Below, piece by piece: positions 23,861-35,062 of a stretch of DNA of 64,000 bases. A model generated the notes under the pieces. That model ran no database searches. It was not told the DNA's origin and saw only the letters and a list, made by a program, of their open reading frames with translations. A program made the translations under genes and the position numbers. The DNA is from Lycorma delicatula (lineage: Eukaryota; Arthropoda; Insecta; Hemiptera; Fulgoridae), in contig NC_134464.1 in assembly GCF_047948215.1 (NCBI RefSeq), forward strand, positions 32,549,020-32,613,019. The letters run 5' to 3'. Position 1 is the stretch's first letter. Each line of letters begins with the position of its first letter.

Positions 23861-24285
23861 CTGTCTGTGTACTGGAATCGAAGAAGGTGCTTGTTGTTTC
23901 AACCGTCATTGTAGCGAGAGTACCATCAGTAATTTGAGCACACGAATCCCGTCGACCACGATACCGGCAACAATCTTCCGACTGCGACGACTGACGGCGA
24001 AAATTACGACAACGTATCATTTCTTCCGTCGTCGATTGACGACGGAATCCGCGCGCGATAAGAATTTCTTCGGTAGTAGATTGTCGACGAATGGCAGGTG
24101 CGTGTACGGGAGCAGAAGAGACCGGTTTACATGGCGAAGGGTCACGAGAAGAACACGTCGATGACGATTCAGGACTCCGAGGTGAATGTGATCCTCGTCT
24201 ACCTCCCTGTTGAATCGATGTAGATTGTCGTCTAAGGCGACCTCTACGGCTACGACCGACTGGTGAAACATCACGTTCACCGGAT
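23861..24285 (-). CDS. Internal exon 3 of 3 visible: RRxS-rich protein
   Basis: This minus-strand exon is bounded by acceptor ATTTTCCAG|ATCC (AG at 24286-24287) and donor ACAGACAG|GTAAGT, a near-consensus site. It is open in the single frame that continues from the exon at 45764-46071 (2 bases carried in, first codon AGA) and leaves with 1 base (phase 1). It encodes 142 residues with six R-R-x-S motifs. A near-repeat RRQSTTEEILIARG then FRRQSTTEEMIRCRN lies at about residues 67-95. The end, DGTLATMTVETTSTFFDSST, looks more conserved and less low-complexity. GC content is visibly higher than the flanks. No catalytic domain, signal peptide or membrane segment is visible. The RRQS repeats are typical sites for PKA or CaMK-like kinases (inference). 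I could not name the gene. A neuronal scaffold or channel-associated protein is only a guess. Confidence 0.85.
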
Positions 24286-24405
24286 CTGGAAAATTATAAA
24301 TAAAAGCAAATAATTAAATTGAGTTATTGCTTACTATGAAGAAACTGATTTTTACAATTAGTTCTGTTATATGACAAATAGAATTTCTTTAGTTAAATAA
24401 ACCTA

Positions 24406-24542
24406 TATTACTTACTTTCTCCTGTTTAGCCTACGGGAATCACCATTCAGGTGTTACTTCAGAGGATGAATGAGGATGATATGTATGAGTGTAAATGAAG
24501 TGTAGTCTTGTACAGTCTCAGATCGACCATTCCTGAGATGTG
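24406..24542 (-). mobile_element. SINE-1, 5'-truncated, with target-site duplication
   Basis: Only the tail half of SINE-1 is present. Read on the plus strand it runs TCCTGTTTAGCC, CTTCAGAGGATGAATGAGGA, AATGAAGTGTAGTCTTGTAC and ATTCCTGAGATGTG, then stops before the tRNA-like head. TAGTTAAATAAACCTA at 24390-24405 and TAGTTAAATAGACCTA at 24543-24558 flank it, a 16-bp duplication with one difference. The truncation therefore happened at insertion and not by later loss. It lies about 120 bp inside the intron, just upstream of the exon at 23861-24285 in transcript order. Confidence 0.8.
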
Positions 24543-24854
24543 TAGTTAAATAGACCTAACTTATTTATTACAATTTTTTTTGAATTGGGAGAAATTAAAG
24601 CTTTAAAAAAATCATCTATTTACCTGTTTATAATCTACCTGAAGTATTATCTAAAACATGATACTCATAATTAGGTTGATGGAGTGCATGTAAAGAAACA
24701 CCATAAATCACTTTGTTCTTATAAAATCATTAAAAACTAACAAAAGGAACTGACAACTGATTTTTATTATTTTTTTTTTAATTCATCAGTTGTGTGACCA
24801 AGTTCTAAAAGATTTAAGTAAGAACAAAGCATTAAATATGTAAGATATACCATA

Positions 24855-25013
24855 TTTTTTTTTTTTTTTTACCTCCCGACCATCATTAGGTACTGTTTCA
24901 GAGGACGAGATGAATGATTTGTAGCATGTGAAAATGCCATGCTGACTGGAATTTGAACCCGGGACCTCTGGATGAAAGACCGAGACATTACCACTCACGC
25001 CACGCATCTAAAT
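24855..25013 (-). mobile_element. SINE-2, tRNA-derived
   Basis: On the minus strand the head reads AGATGCGTGGCGTGAGTGGT (A box TGGCGTGAGTGG) and, about 35 bases on, GTCCCGGGTTCAAATTCCAG (strong B box). The tail contains TCATCTCGTCCTCTGAAACA and ends in a run of A (T-run at 24857-24870 on the plus strand). The head differs from SINE-1, but the tail resembles the SINE-1 tail in the block around CAGAGGATGAATGA. A target-site duplication was not clear. Confidence 0.75.
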
Positions 25014-25039
25014 GTAGTATGCTGTCTAAGAGTAGTAGG

Positions 25040-26440
25040 ACTCAATAAGCTTTGTACATCAGTAAGAAAAGATTATGAGACTGGAGAAGTACCCACAAAT
25101 TTTAGAGCGTAATTGTTACCGTACGAAAGAAACTAGGGGCAAATAATTGTAACAGCTATTACAGTATAAGTTAAACATCTTATCCAATGAAAATACTTAA
25201 TAAGATATATTTACAACAGAACGTTTGGTAGAAGGTATAGTAAAAGAAGACCGGTTTGGTTTTAGAAATAGTATAACGGCAAAAGAAAAGATTTGGCTCT
25301 GAATAATTTAGGCAAGCTTAGAATGAATAAAGCCACAAAACAGCAGCTAAAAAAGGCATTTGGTAATTTAAAATGGAGCAAAATGCATAAAATTTTAATG
25401 AAAATGGTACTGAAGTGTAGGAAAAAAAGACTTAATGCAGTCTGTACAAAAAATTAGATAGTAGTGCTAAGAAGAGAAGATGAAGAAAGACAAACTCTGA
25501 TCAGAAAAAAGTAGGACAACGATGTAGCTTGTTCTTATTGCTTTTTAACTTGAAGACAAAGCAATGCAGGAAAATTTGAGATTAGAGTAACTATCCAAGG
25601 AAAAAGAAATTAAATGTTTAATTTCAGACGACATTACCCTTTTACAGAAACAAAAAATGAGTAACTAGAAATTCTGAATGGCATGGATTTATTGGAAATT
25701 TTATTTAAAAATAAATAGAAGTACAAAAAAATAATTAAATTTGACTGGTAGGAGGATAATGATTAATTATTAAGACAGATGAACCGTAATATACACCAGC
25801 AGTAATAGAATAATGCTATCTACCAATATCTATATAATGTATTTTTATGTACTGATCACAATAAAAATCAATTTATTTATTTAATTAATAATATACTTAA
25901 TAACAGTATAATAGACTGCTGATTAATATGTTCTACCTGTGTTAATAATTTCTCATTATCCTCACGTCTGTCAAATTTAATTATTTTTGTGTTACTATTT
26001 ATTTTCAAACTAAATTTTTCTTTCTTTTAATTAATTAAATCTTTATCCTGATCAGTTAATTAATTTACGAAATAAAATTAGGAAGGATGGATGAAATGAT
26101 ACAGAAATCAAAAACAGATAGGTAAAAGCCACGAGACCTTATAAGCAAAAATAAGTATTATACAAATACAAGAATTAGAAAAAGATTTCTTGAAAATACT
26201 TATGCAAAGTGTAGCACTTATCGTAATGAAACATGGACAATAGGAAAAACAGAAAGAAAAACAATACAGGTCTTTAAAATATAAAATATAATTATTCTCC
26301 CACACGACGATGTTGAAAATTATGTGGGTCAATGAAATTTGGAATTGTAAAAAGTCTTAAAATGAATAGAAGAAAAAAGAAATTTGAGGCACAATTTTGA
26401 CCTCTCTTTTCCACTGTATATATCTTAAGACCTCTTAACT
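25040..26440 (+). pseudogene. LINE reverse transcriptase and C-terminus relic
   Basis: Plus-strand fragments follow the order of a common insect non-LTR pol protein: KDYETGEVPTNF (about 25070-25105), EDRFGFRNSITAKEKIWL (about 25248-25300), GQRCSLFLLLFNLKTK (about 25520-25560, in place of RQGCSLSPTLFNLY), and a C-terminal NMDNRKNRKK / NETWTIGKTER block near 26230. Stops and frameshifts are numerous. The YADD box is not recoverable with confidence. It is the same general family as 16620-17000 and 38050-38545 and lies in the intron on the strand opposite to the gene. Confidence 0.7.
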
Positions 26441-26444
26441 TCAT

Positions 26445-28600
26445 ATTTAAAAAACCCACCTAATTTTTAACATCCTCCTGTAGACTGATGATTATATTTT
26501 AAAAACCGCTATTCTTTTCCTTTTGTTTTTTCTAGCATTTCATTATCATAGAGCACAACATTCCAAACAAATATTTTGAATAATATTTTTCTAACTCTTG
26601 ATCTGCATTTGTTACTGGTAGTCTTCATTTCTGAACGAAAGCTTTACTTTCTCATGCCAGTCTGCTTTTAACTTCTACCACATTTCGTTCAATGATTATA
26701 ATTTTTCTACCTTAATAACAAAATTCTGATGTGTTATGACCTCTGACCTAAATATTTAGTTCCCATTACCCTACTTTTTTTCATACTTCATAACCTTTAT
26801 TTACATTTATTTATTTTAAAATTGAATTTCTCTCCTCACAAGTAATCCATGCTGTTAAAAATGTTATTTTACTAATTTGTGGACAGTCAAAATATCAGTG
26901 AATTATAACAATTTTATTTTTTCCTTTAATAGTTACTCTATTCCCAAATATTTTATGAATTTCATTTTATAAAAGTTTCACCAGTACCTAAGTATAAGGT
27001 TGATTTGTTTTGTTAAAATCTATTTAAAGAATCATTGTGGAAATATTTTCTTTCTAATATTACTCTTTTGAAAAAAAAAACAAATAAATTTAAAAAAAAT
27101 ATTCATATATAAAATAATTATTTTATATTCATAAAAATAATAATAATTTTAGACTTTACAAACTGCTGAAAAGTTAAATTTTAAGCTCTATTGAAATTCA
27201 TAGAAAGTTCATCAACATTATTGTCAACTTAAAAAAAATTATAGCATTAAACTTTCTTTTTTTTAATAACCTATTTTTATAGTTTTATATGGTAGCAGTA
27301 AAAAAATAATACCAGAGTACATTATCTAAATATTAAATAAATAGTCTTTCCATCTCGTTCACATCAGAAGTGGGTTGGTGTGCTTTTCCATGGGTAAAAG
27401 GATTTATGTATCATTTGCCTGAAAAGATGAAAGAATTGTAATAGAAAAAAAACCTTGATCAGAGTAGTAAATAATATAGAATTAATATTAAATAAAAAAA
27501 TAAATAATAATAACCCATAATACATAAATATAATAAATAAACAAAATAAGAATACGTAAAATAATAAATAATCCTGAAAAAAAAAATTTATATAAAATTA
27601 TAAAATACTTAACCCTACATCTGATGGTTCTAGAACTTTTGAAACACACACAAAGGAGTAGTAACCTAAAAGTTGAAGAGTGGGAAGATAAAACCATGCG
27701 ATCAAAACAATGTTCATATGAATTACTTCATATAGATCGCCAAAGTTAAAAATACTGAATGCAGTTTTACTGTGTGTTGTCCAAATTATTTTTTTGACTA
27801 TTAACCATATAAATCTTACAATTAAAGATAAAACTGAACTAGTTAACGTGGAACAATCTGGAATTACTATTATCCCTCACAAATTGATGCATTTGAACTA
27901 CTGACCTTTTTAAGTGATAAAAGTGTCTAAAATGTATTTTTTATTATTTTTATTGTAACATTTATTATAAAATACAATGATACATATCTTTATAAAATAC
28001 TAAAATAAATAAATTAACTTATAAATAAAATACATGAAAATATTTTCACCAACTTTTACATTCAATCTTACCTTAAGGCTTATATGTAAAGTATTAGTTA
28101 ATGAAATAATGAAAACAAATATCTTAAACAAAATTTCTCATCATAAATTACATAAAAGATTTTAAAAGAATGTTAACTTTTATGTGATTTGTTCAAAACA
28201 TTTATTTACACATATTAGAAAAAAGTAATAAATATAATATAAAATCTGAAGTAAAATTAATAACAATAACAGGTAAGCATTATTTTATTAAAAAAAAAAA
28301 AATTGACATTTGCAAAGGAACTTATAAGTAACAATTATAAGTAACTACATGTTACTTATAAGTAACATGTAGTTATAAGTAACATGTCATTATAGCATAC
28401 AAAAACATTTTATATTTCTTTTATAGCTTTTTTCTTTATTTCTTTTTAGTTTGAGAGGTAAAATAATAAAATTAGGTATAATCTAATCACATACATACAG
28501 GAACTGTACATAATAACAATATTTGTCTCCACCCAAACACAAAGATAACACATGTCATACTCGTATTTGGATGAATATATCAGTTTATTGAATTATCATA
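26445..28600. other. AT-rich intron sequence, one perfect palindrome
   Basis: No coding segment or recognised repeat was found. Frames at 26108-26332 and 27488-27697 on the minus strand are AT-driven and lack motifs. The palindrome at 28342-28375 is listed separately. Confidence 0.4.
28342..28375. repeat. 34-bp perfect palindrome
   Basis: The two 17-base halves TAACTACATGTTACTTA and TAAGTAACATGTAGTTA are exact reverse complements with no spacer. It sits in a cluster of further partial copies of TTATAAGTAACAT-like units at 28320-28395. It probably arose by local duplication. No function is implied. Confidence 0.9.
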
Positions 28601-29361
28601 TGAGACATGTTTTTAAAGTAAGTACTGTTTTGAAATTAAAAAAAAACCAGACCACTACTCTTAACAATCTTATTTTTACGTAAAAGCCTGTACTTTAATC
28701 TGCTTTTCTACATAATTGCCACCAATATTAAGGCACTTGTATCGTGCAACAAACTTTTGAACACCATCATCATAGAAATCTGCCACCTGACTTAATAACC
28801 ACTGCAACACTATCACAATTTTCAATAATTTAAGTTTTCGGTCACAATTTCATAGACAATACTTCTTGAAACTTGAGGAAACTCTTCAGATAGCAAAGAA
28901 ATTGTAAAACATCTATTCTCTTTCACTTTTTCATCAACTTTCTGCACCAAATCTTCAGTAATGACTGAAAGGTCGTCTATTCCGTTCCTCATCATGAACA
29001 TTCTGGCGGCCATCTTTAAAAACTCTAATCCATTTTCATACTATTCCATTGCTCATAATGTTTTCTCCATACACTTCACTGATCTGATGAAGAATTTCAG
29101 CCGCTTTCATGCCTTTAGCGCTAAGAAAATGAATCACACCACATATTTCAGAATCGGTGGGATTCTCGAGGAGGAGGCATTTTAAATACTCACAAACAAA
29201 CATAAAACACAGTCGAATATTTCTGTAATGACATCTGTGGCTTGCCAACAGATGCCATTACAGAAAATGGATGCGGGTACACAGTGCACATGTGTGGATA
29301 CCGATCGCAGTGTAGCAGTGGCTGAATTTCAAAACGGTACTTACTTTAAAAACATGCCTCA
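28601..29361 (-). mobile_element. Internally deleted mariner with intact ends
   Basis: Terminal inverted repeats of about 37 bp, TGAGACATGTTTTTAAAGTA and onward (28601-28637) and the reverse complement of TGAGGCATGTTTTTAAAGTA and onward (29325-29361), differ at two positions by eye. TA flanks both ends (28599-28600, 29362-29363). On the minus strand the transposase N-terminus is readable in two frames: IHFLSAKGMKAAEILHQISE (about 29145-29086), then EDLVQKVDEKVKENRCFTIS (28957-28898) and VYEIVTENLNY ending at 28825. It then jumps directly to the C-terminal ADFYDDGVQKFVARYKCLN (about 28785-28729) and GGNYVEK. The catalytic core is absent. The total is 761 bp against about 1.3 kb for a full mariner (known size), so roughly 0.5 kb is deleted. 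Confidence 0.9.
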
Positions 29362-29943
29362 TAGTACAGTACTCAGAATACAGTAAAATCTAAATAATTA
29401 CCCTTTGTTCTAGAAAAATTGGTTATTTAGTATCCTAGCTATTTAAAAAAAAAAAAAATTAGGTTGCAAATTAGGTTGTAAAATTAGGTTACAGATATGT
29501 TCAATAATTAGGATAGTATATATGAAAAAAAACTTTAATATAATGATGCTTAATTTGCATCATGGTAATAACTATAATGTAAACTGTTATTTAACTATTA
29601 CCTCAGTTATTGATAGTAACCAATACTGTGTAAGAAAAAATATTAAATGGTCATTAGCTATTATAATGTGCTAACAACCTGCTGTCAACAGTTTAAACAA
29701 TTATTAAAGTTGTTATTAAGTATTAATTAATATGAATGAATGATAATGGAAAAAAATTGATTTAACACAATTCTAGCAATTATAAATACAAGTTGCTGTT
29801 TACTACTCTACTAAGATATAGATAAATTTACAGATACAGTAGAACCCCCAATTATTAAAACTCTGATTAACTATGGTTTCATATTAATTTACTTTTCTAA
29901 AATCAATTCTTTTAAGAATCATATTCCTCTGTACTAATCCACA

Positions 29944-30297
29944 AAATTATATTTATTTGCTAAACTTAAGTACAGAACAAAAATAAAGAAGGTTGACACT
30001 TAACTTACTTTATCATATATGCAAGAATGTTTCCACAAATTTTCCACATCTTCAGTTATAATACATTTTTTTTTCAAATTGTTCACATCAAATTACATAC
30101 TACACATAAATATTTTATATATATATATATATATATTTATTTATAAAAAAAACAATAAAAACTTTGTTAAAATTTCATGATTAGACTTTTTAAATATGAG
30201 TTATAAAAATCAATGAATCAAAGTTAAAAATTGGACAATTTTATATACATTTTTTATATATTAAATTTAAAAATTAGACTGTTTTTAATGTTTTTTT

Positions 30298-30332
<35 letters not shown>

Positions 30333-30517
30333 TATTTTATAATATTTATGTGTAATATGTAATTCGATGTGAACCACTTGAAAAAAAATGTATTGCAACT
30401 GATGATGCAAGAAATTCGCGAAAACATTTTTGCATATACGATAAAATAACGAGTCATCCTACTTTATTTATGTTATTTTATGTTCTCTACTTAGGTTGAT
30501 CAAATAAATATAATTTA
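29944..30517. mobile_element. Foldback/MITE-like element with long inverted arms
   Basis: The left arm (about 29944-30122) and right arm (about 30335-30517) are imperfect reverse complements over about 170 bp. Matching blocks are AAATTATATTTATTTG at the outer ends, TATCATATATGCAAGAATGT against TTATCGTATATGCAAAAATG, CAGTTATAATACATTTTTTT against CAGTTGCAATACATTTTTTT, and CACATCAAATTACATACTAC against CACATCGAATTACATATTAC. The centre (30123-30334) contains a TA run and a 29-base A-run at 30301-30329. There is no reading frame. A clear target-site duplication was not found. Confidence 0.8.
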
Positions 30518-30519
30518 TT

Positions 30520-33500
30520 AAAATTCAAAAATCTAAAAGTTATGGAAGATTTAACTGAAAAAAGGATTCTATTAACAAAATTTTAAACAGAATGAAATGA
30601 TCATTCTCACTATGAATAATCTAGTAATAGAACAAGGACAGTAAGATGAAAATTATGATGCTGACAAGGACATTACAAATAATTCAAATAAGATTTCTGA
30701 TAAAGACAGTCTACATCCAATAAAAACTGCACTTTTATTTTATAAATATCAGCAAGACAGAACTGTTCAGCTGATATTTTGGTGCCAAGAAAATCATTGA
30801 AAATCGAGAGGAAAACCTTTAATAGGCTTTTTTAAATAAGTTTAATATGATACGATTTATAATAAAATGATTTTTTTTTTGAAAATTCATTCCACTATGC
30901 CCTAAGGCTTGTTGCTCGAGAACAAAATATATAAAATTTATAGATGTGAAGAATATCTAGTCTGATGTCTATTCATCAAATCCAAAATCTTATATCATTT
31001 ACTATATTTAAAAACTAAATAAAATTTCCTTTAACAAATCCTGCTTTAAGAAAACATTTTAACTTTAAATGAGAAAATTACTTTGATTTGAAAAATCAAC
31101 CTTCGGGTTGCATATTTGGCTGAATAAACAAATATCAACTGTGATAAACAAGTGATATCGCATACAGTAACCAATAATAATATGCCATTTCTTTTTGATA
31201 AGGAATGGGAAATATATCCACACACATAAGAAAATAGTAAAAATATTAAACTCGCAAATTATTATGACTTTTGTTTTCTCTTCTACTCCTTTAGAGTGTC
31301 TACCTTCTAGAATGTTTTATTAAAAAATCCTATTTCAAGGGTAGAGAGGTTGTAAATTATAGATAAAATGTTTTACAGCAATTATTATTTTTATCCATCA
31401 ATAAGAGTCATAATTAAATCCCCTTTATTTAACACATTCTATTGTAATGACCCACTGATTTTCCTGAGACTTTAACTGCCTTCTCCAGGCAAATTTTGGA
31501 GCAGTTCCTTTCCTTGCTGCAGTATTATATTTACTACTCTTGATCTGGTTTTATATAATGTATTATATTATGTACTGATCTGAATACAGCAATCTTTTTT
31601 ACTTGATTTTCACTGTCTTAGATTATCAGGGTTTAACTGTATTGTGGAACCACCAATTTTTTAAAACAGAAATAATTCTTAATGTTTAAATACTTTATTG
31701 CACATAAAATATAAAATACCAAATATTGGGATAATTTTTTAGAAATCTTGTAGATGCATTATGAAATTTTCATCAACTGTCATGAAAAATGCAATTATTA
31801 ATAAAAGAAGGTTAACAAAGGTATAAAAAGTTTGTTCCATAATTAATGTTTCTTACAATTACTAAATAAATATTAATGAAATTTATGAGAAATAGTATTG
31901 TTAATTAATTTATTCAAGTAAAATTAATATTAAGAAAATAGAAAAATGTTGTTATGTACATTCGCTGTTAAGCAAGATCGTTTTTTGTCACTACTTTGTT
32001 TTAAAAAAGCATTCATTTTCTCTGTTTTTCTTTCATTAAAATCTTCTATAGTTTTTTTTTTTATGAAAGAGCAGGCATCAACAGCAATGGTCATTAGCTT
32101 CTCGTTTTATTTTTATTACTGGAATTACAGAAAATGAGATAATGAAAAAATAAGCCATGGAACTTTAATTAATTTTCAAATGTATTACCATGTTTTTTTA
32201 TAATTAATATAAAATTAAAAACATTTGTAATATCATGTTTACCAGTTTCAATTAATAACTCTGTTCTACACAGTTTGTAGATAAATATAACTTTAGCTTA
32301 AACAAATACTTTTTTCTTGTAAAAATAGAATACTTAGGTTTATTGTAAATATTAATAGGCTTGTGCTCTGCATCTATTAAATGGTTGTCAAATACACGTT
32401 TATTTTATTATAAAGCGTTTAAATTGCTCTTGGTATTTTTGTTTGAAGCAGTATCCTTATGATTGATGATTTAAGGAAAATTATCACTTTTTCAACTTTA
32501 AGACAGTTGGGAGTTAAATTTTTTCTTCTTTGTTTTGGTTCTTTAATATTTAGTTTTCTTCATTTGTTGATTCATGCTATTTTTAAGTAACTTCTTTCTT
32601 TATGTTCTGGATTTTTCATTCATTGGTTTTTTTTGGAAGTCAAGATATTTGGTTTGATTAGATAATGTCCTTACGTAAGAATAATATTTTTATTTCTTTA
32701 ATTTGTTTATCTTGATTTCTTTTTTTTCTGTATTTTGTTCTAAACATGCTATTTCTAAATGACTTTACTAGTGTAACTATTGTCCTTGAGACTTATTAGT
32801 CATCATCTTTAGCATCCCAATCATGGTTTCACCTGCGCTATATGGTTACTTGCAATGCCCATCACAGTTAGGGGTTATTTAGCTGGTTATGGCTCGCTTC
32901 GCTTGTCCTTCTCGTCTAGCCAGAGAGCTCTGTCCTTTAGACCCTGCTGTATTCATTTAACTCATGCTTGTGAGACTAATTATGATAAATAAAAATTAAA
33001 GCCTGTTTGATTTATTAAAAAAAATCAGTGTATTTTAATTTCTTCACAGTAATTGTTTGGTCAGCCAAAACTTTTTTTGGACCCAAAACTTTAAGTAATC
33101 TAAGAATATGGGTTTCAAAACAATCAGTCTCCATCTGAAAAATATTAGTTATAACTGATTACCCGTACTTCATACAGGTAAAAATGTATTTTGCACAGTT
33201 CTTAGTATGGTGTTTACAAACACCACTAGGTGACAGTACTCATTTTTCATTTTTTAAATTTTATAATTACTCTTATTTTATGTTTTTTAGTCAAGTAACC
33301 AGAGACAGGTGCAACCAGTCGTGTTGCACAGATAGTAGCAGTGGTTGTGTTAGTTGAGCCGCCCCTTAAAAAATCCAAATTTGAAGAACCCAAAAATTGT
33401 TTTTAGATATTTATATGAAGAGTATATGCAAGCCGCAATCTAGTGAATATCTTGTTTAGTATATTCAGAAATGGGAGAAATTTGCAATCATTGTTTAAAT

Positions 33501-34600
33501 TTTTTTTACCTTTTTTCACGCCTTTCAAGTTCAAATTTTTAAAAATTTAGAAGTTAGTTTTTAGATATTCACATGAAGATTACACACATCAAAAATCTAG
33601 TTGGAATCTTCACGTGTTACTGAGAAATTAAAAAAAAATATTAGTAAATTTCATTGTTACTCCATTTTAACCCATTATACTTGGAATTTTAAAAAATCCT
33701 TTCTTAGAGTTCACTTATAGCTTTAGAAGAATATGTATAAAAATTTTCATCAATTTATCTTCAGTAGTAGTTTTTGCTGGGAACTAATGAATCAGTCAGT
33801 AAGTCAGTCAATACAAATTGCTTTAAAGGTACATATAACTTAGTAATGTATTAAATTCTTCTATTAAGTTGTGAAAGTGTATGTAAAGCATTGATTCTTG
33901 ACAGACATTCTCTGGCTGTCAAGAAAAAACTGAGACCAAGTGTGTCTTTCTTACAACCATGACGAATGTAAAGGCATCTGCTATAAAACAATATACTATA
34001 TTATTTTTTTTTATTAAATATTTAGAATTTTGTACTAGGAGAGCAACACAATTTATCTGTTTTAGAGTAGCAACATTTGTTTTGTGGCTGTATCGTGTAG
34101 TAATTTTATTCTGATGGCCAAAATTTATCCAGATTTTTTTAATTTATTTGATATTTTCTCCAAGTTTTTTCCTGCATGTCAGCGTGATATATTTCTGTGT
34201 TGTATATTTTTGGTTTTATTTATATTTACTTTATTTAGAAGTGTGTTGAAGTATGATTATTTCTTCTATATTTGGCCAATGTAAGACCATTTGTGTAATA
34301 TTTGGTTTGGGATGGAAAGAGTTATATTTTTGTAACGCATTGTGGACCAGTCGTGAGAATTCTCGTGATTTGTATCGTTTTGTCAAAACACCATTCACGA
34401 GAATCACCAGGTTTAGTACATTGGTAACTCTCATGCCATCTCTTATATTTTTCATGAACTTCTTATTAGTTCTAAATGTTCGCAGCCTTGACTGAATATT
34501 CTCTGAACATTTACACAAGTGTTTCATTAATGAATGCCCGTTCATACTTAACCTTGAAAATGTCATTCATATCAGCTGTGTAAGATGGGATTTACAGCCA
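30520..34600. other. AT-rich intron sequence with minor repeats
   Basis: No coding segment was supported. A GC-richer patch at 32815-32950 (with GGTTATGGCTCGCTTCGCTT) looks like a fragment of an interspersed repeat. Sequence at about 33380-33780 resembles the non-coding repeat type at 21.8 kb. A minus-strand open frame of 111 codons at 34231-34566 is the longest unassigned frame here. It has no motif I know, and it borders the piggyBac relic. Confidence 0.4.
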
Positions 34601-34765
34601 GTCTAAAAATGGCGTCGTGCAAATTGATGGATTTAAATCATAAACACAATGAAAAAGATAACGAATTAAGCGAATTACTTTTTGATATACTGTCAGACTG
34701 TCTTAGTGAAGATGATGATGTAGATTCTAGTGATAGTGGAAGTGTTATATAACAACAAAGTACTC

Positions 34766-35062
34766 TCTCTCTTTTTTCCTGTTTAGCCTCCAGTAACTAC
34801 CGTTTAGATAATTCTTCAGAGGATGAATGAGGATGATATGTATGAGTGTAAATGAAGTGTAGTCTTGTACATACTCAGTTCGACCATTCCTGAGATGTGT
34901 GGTTAATTGAAACCCAACCACCAAAGAACACCGGTATCCACGATCTAGTATTCAAATTCGTGTAAAAATAACTGGCTTTACTAGGACTTGAACGCTATAA
35001 CTCTCGACTTTCCAAATCAGCTGATTTGGGAAGACGCATTAACCACTAGACCAACCTGATGG
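34766..35062 (-). mobile_element. SINE-1, full copy with 16-bp duplication
   Basis: It is flanked exactly by TAACAACAAAGTACTC at 34750-34765 and 35063-35078. On the minus strand it begins with the tRNA-like head (CATCAGGTTGGTCTAGTGGT, A box) at about 35060. Next come CCCAAATCAGCTGATTTGG, a B-box region GTTATAGCGTTCAAGTCC, the body TGGTTGGGTTTCAATTAACC and the tail GGCTAAACAGGAAAAAAGAG. The 297-bp copy interrupts the N-terminus of the piggyBac relic, so it is younger than that insertion. Confidence 0.9.

Noticed and set aside
24910..25013. Functional tRNA gene
   Set aside because: A and B boxes are present, but the sequence lacks a complete cloverleaf and continues into a SINE tail with a poly-A side.
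28961..29185. Plus-strand 74-codon frame
   Set aside because: It is antisense to the mariner transposase fragment.
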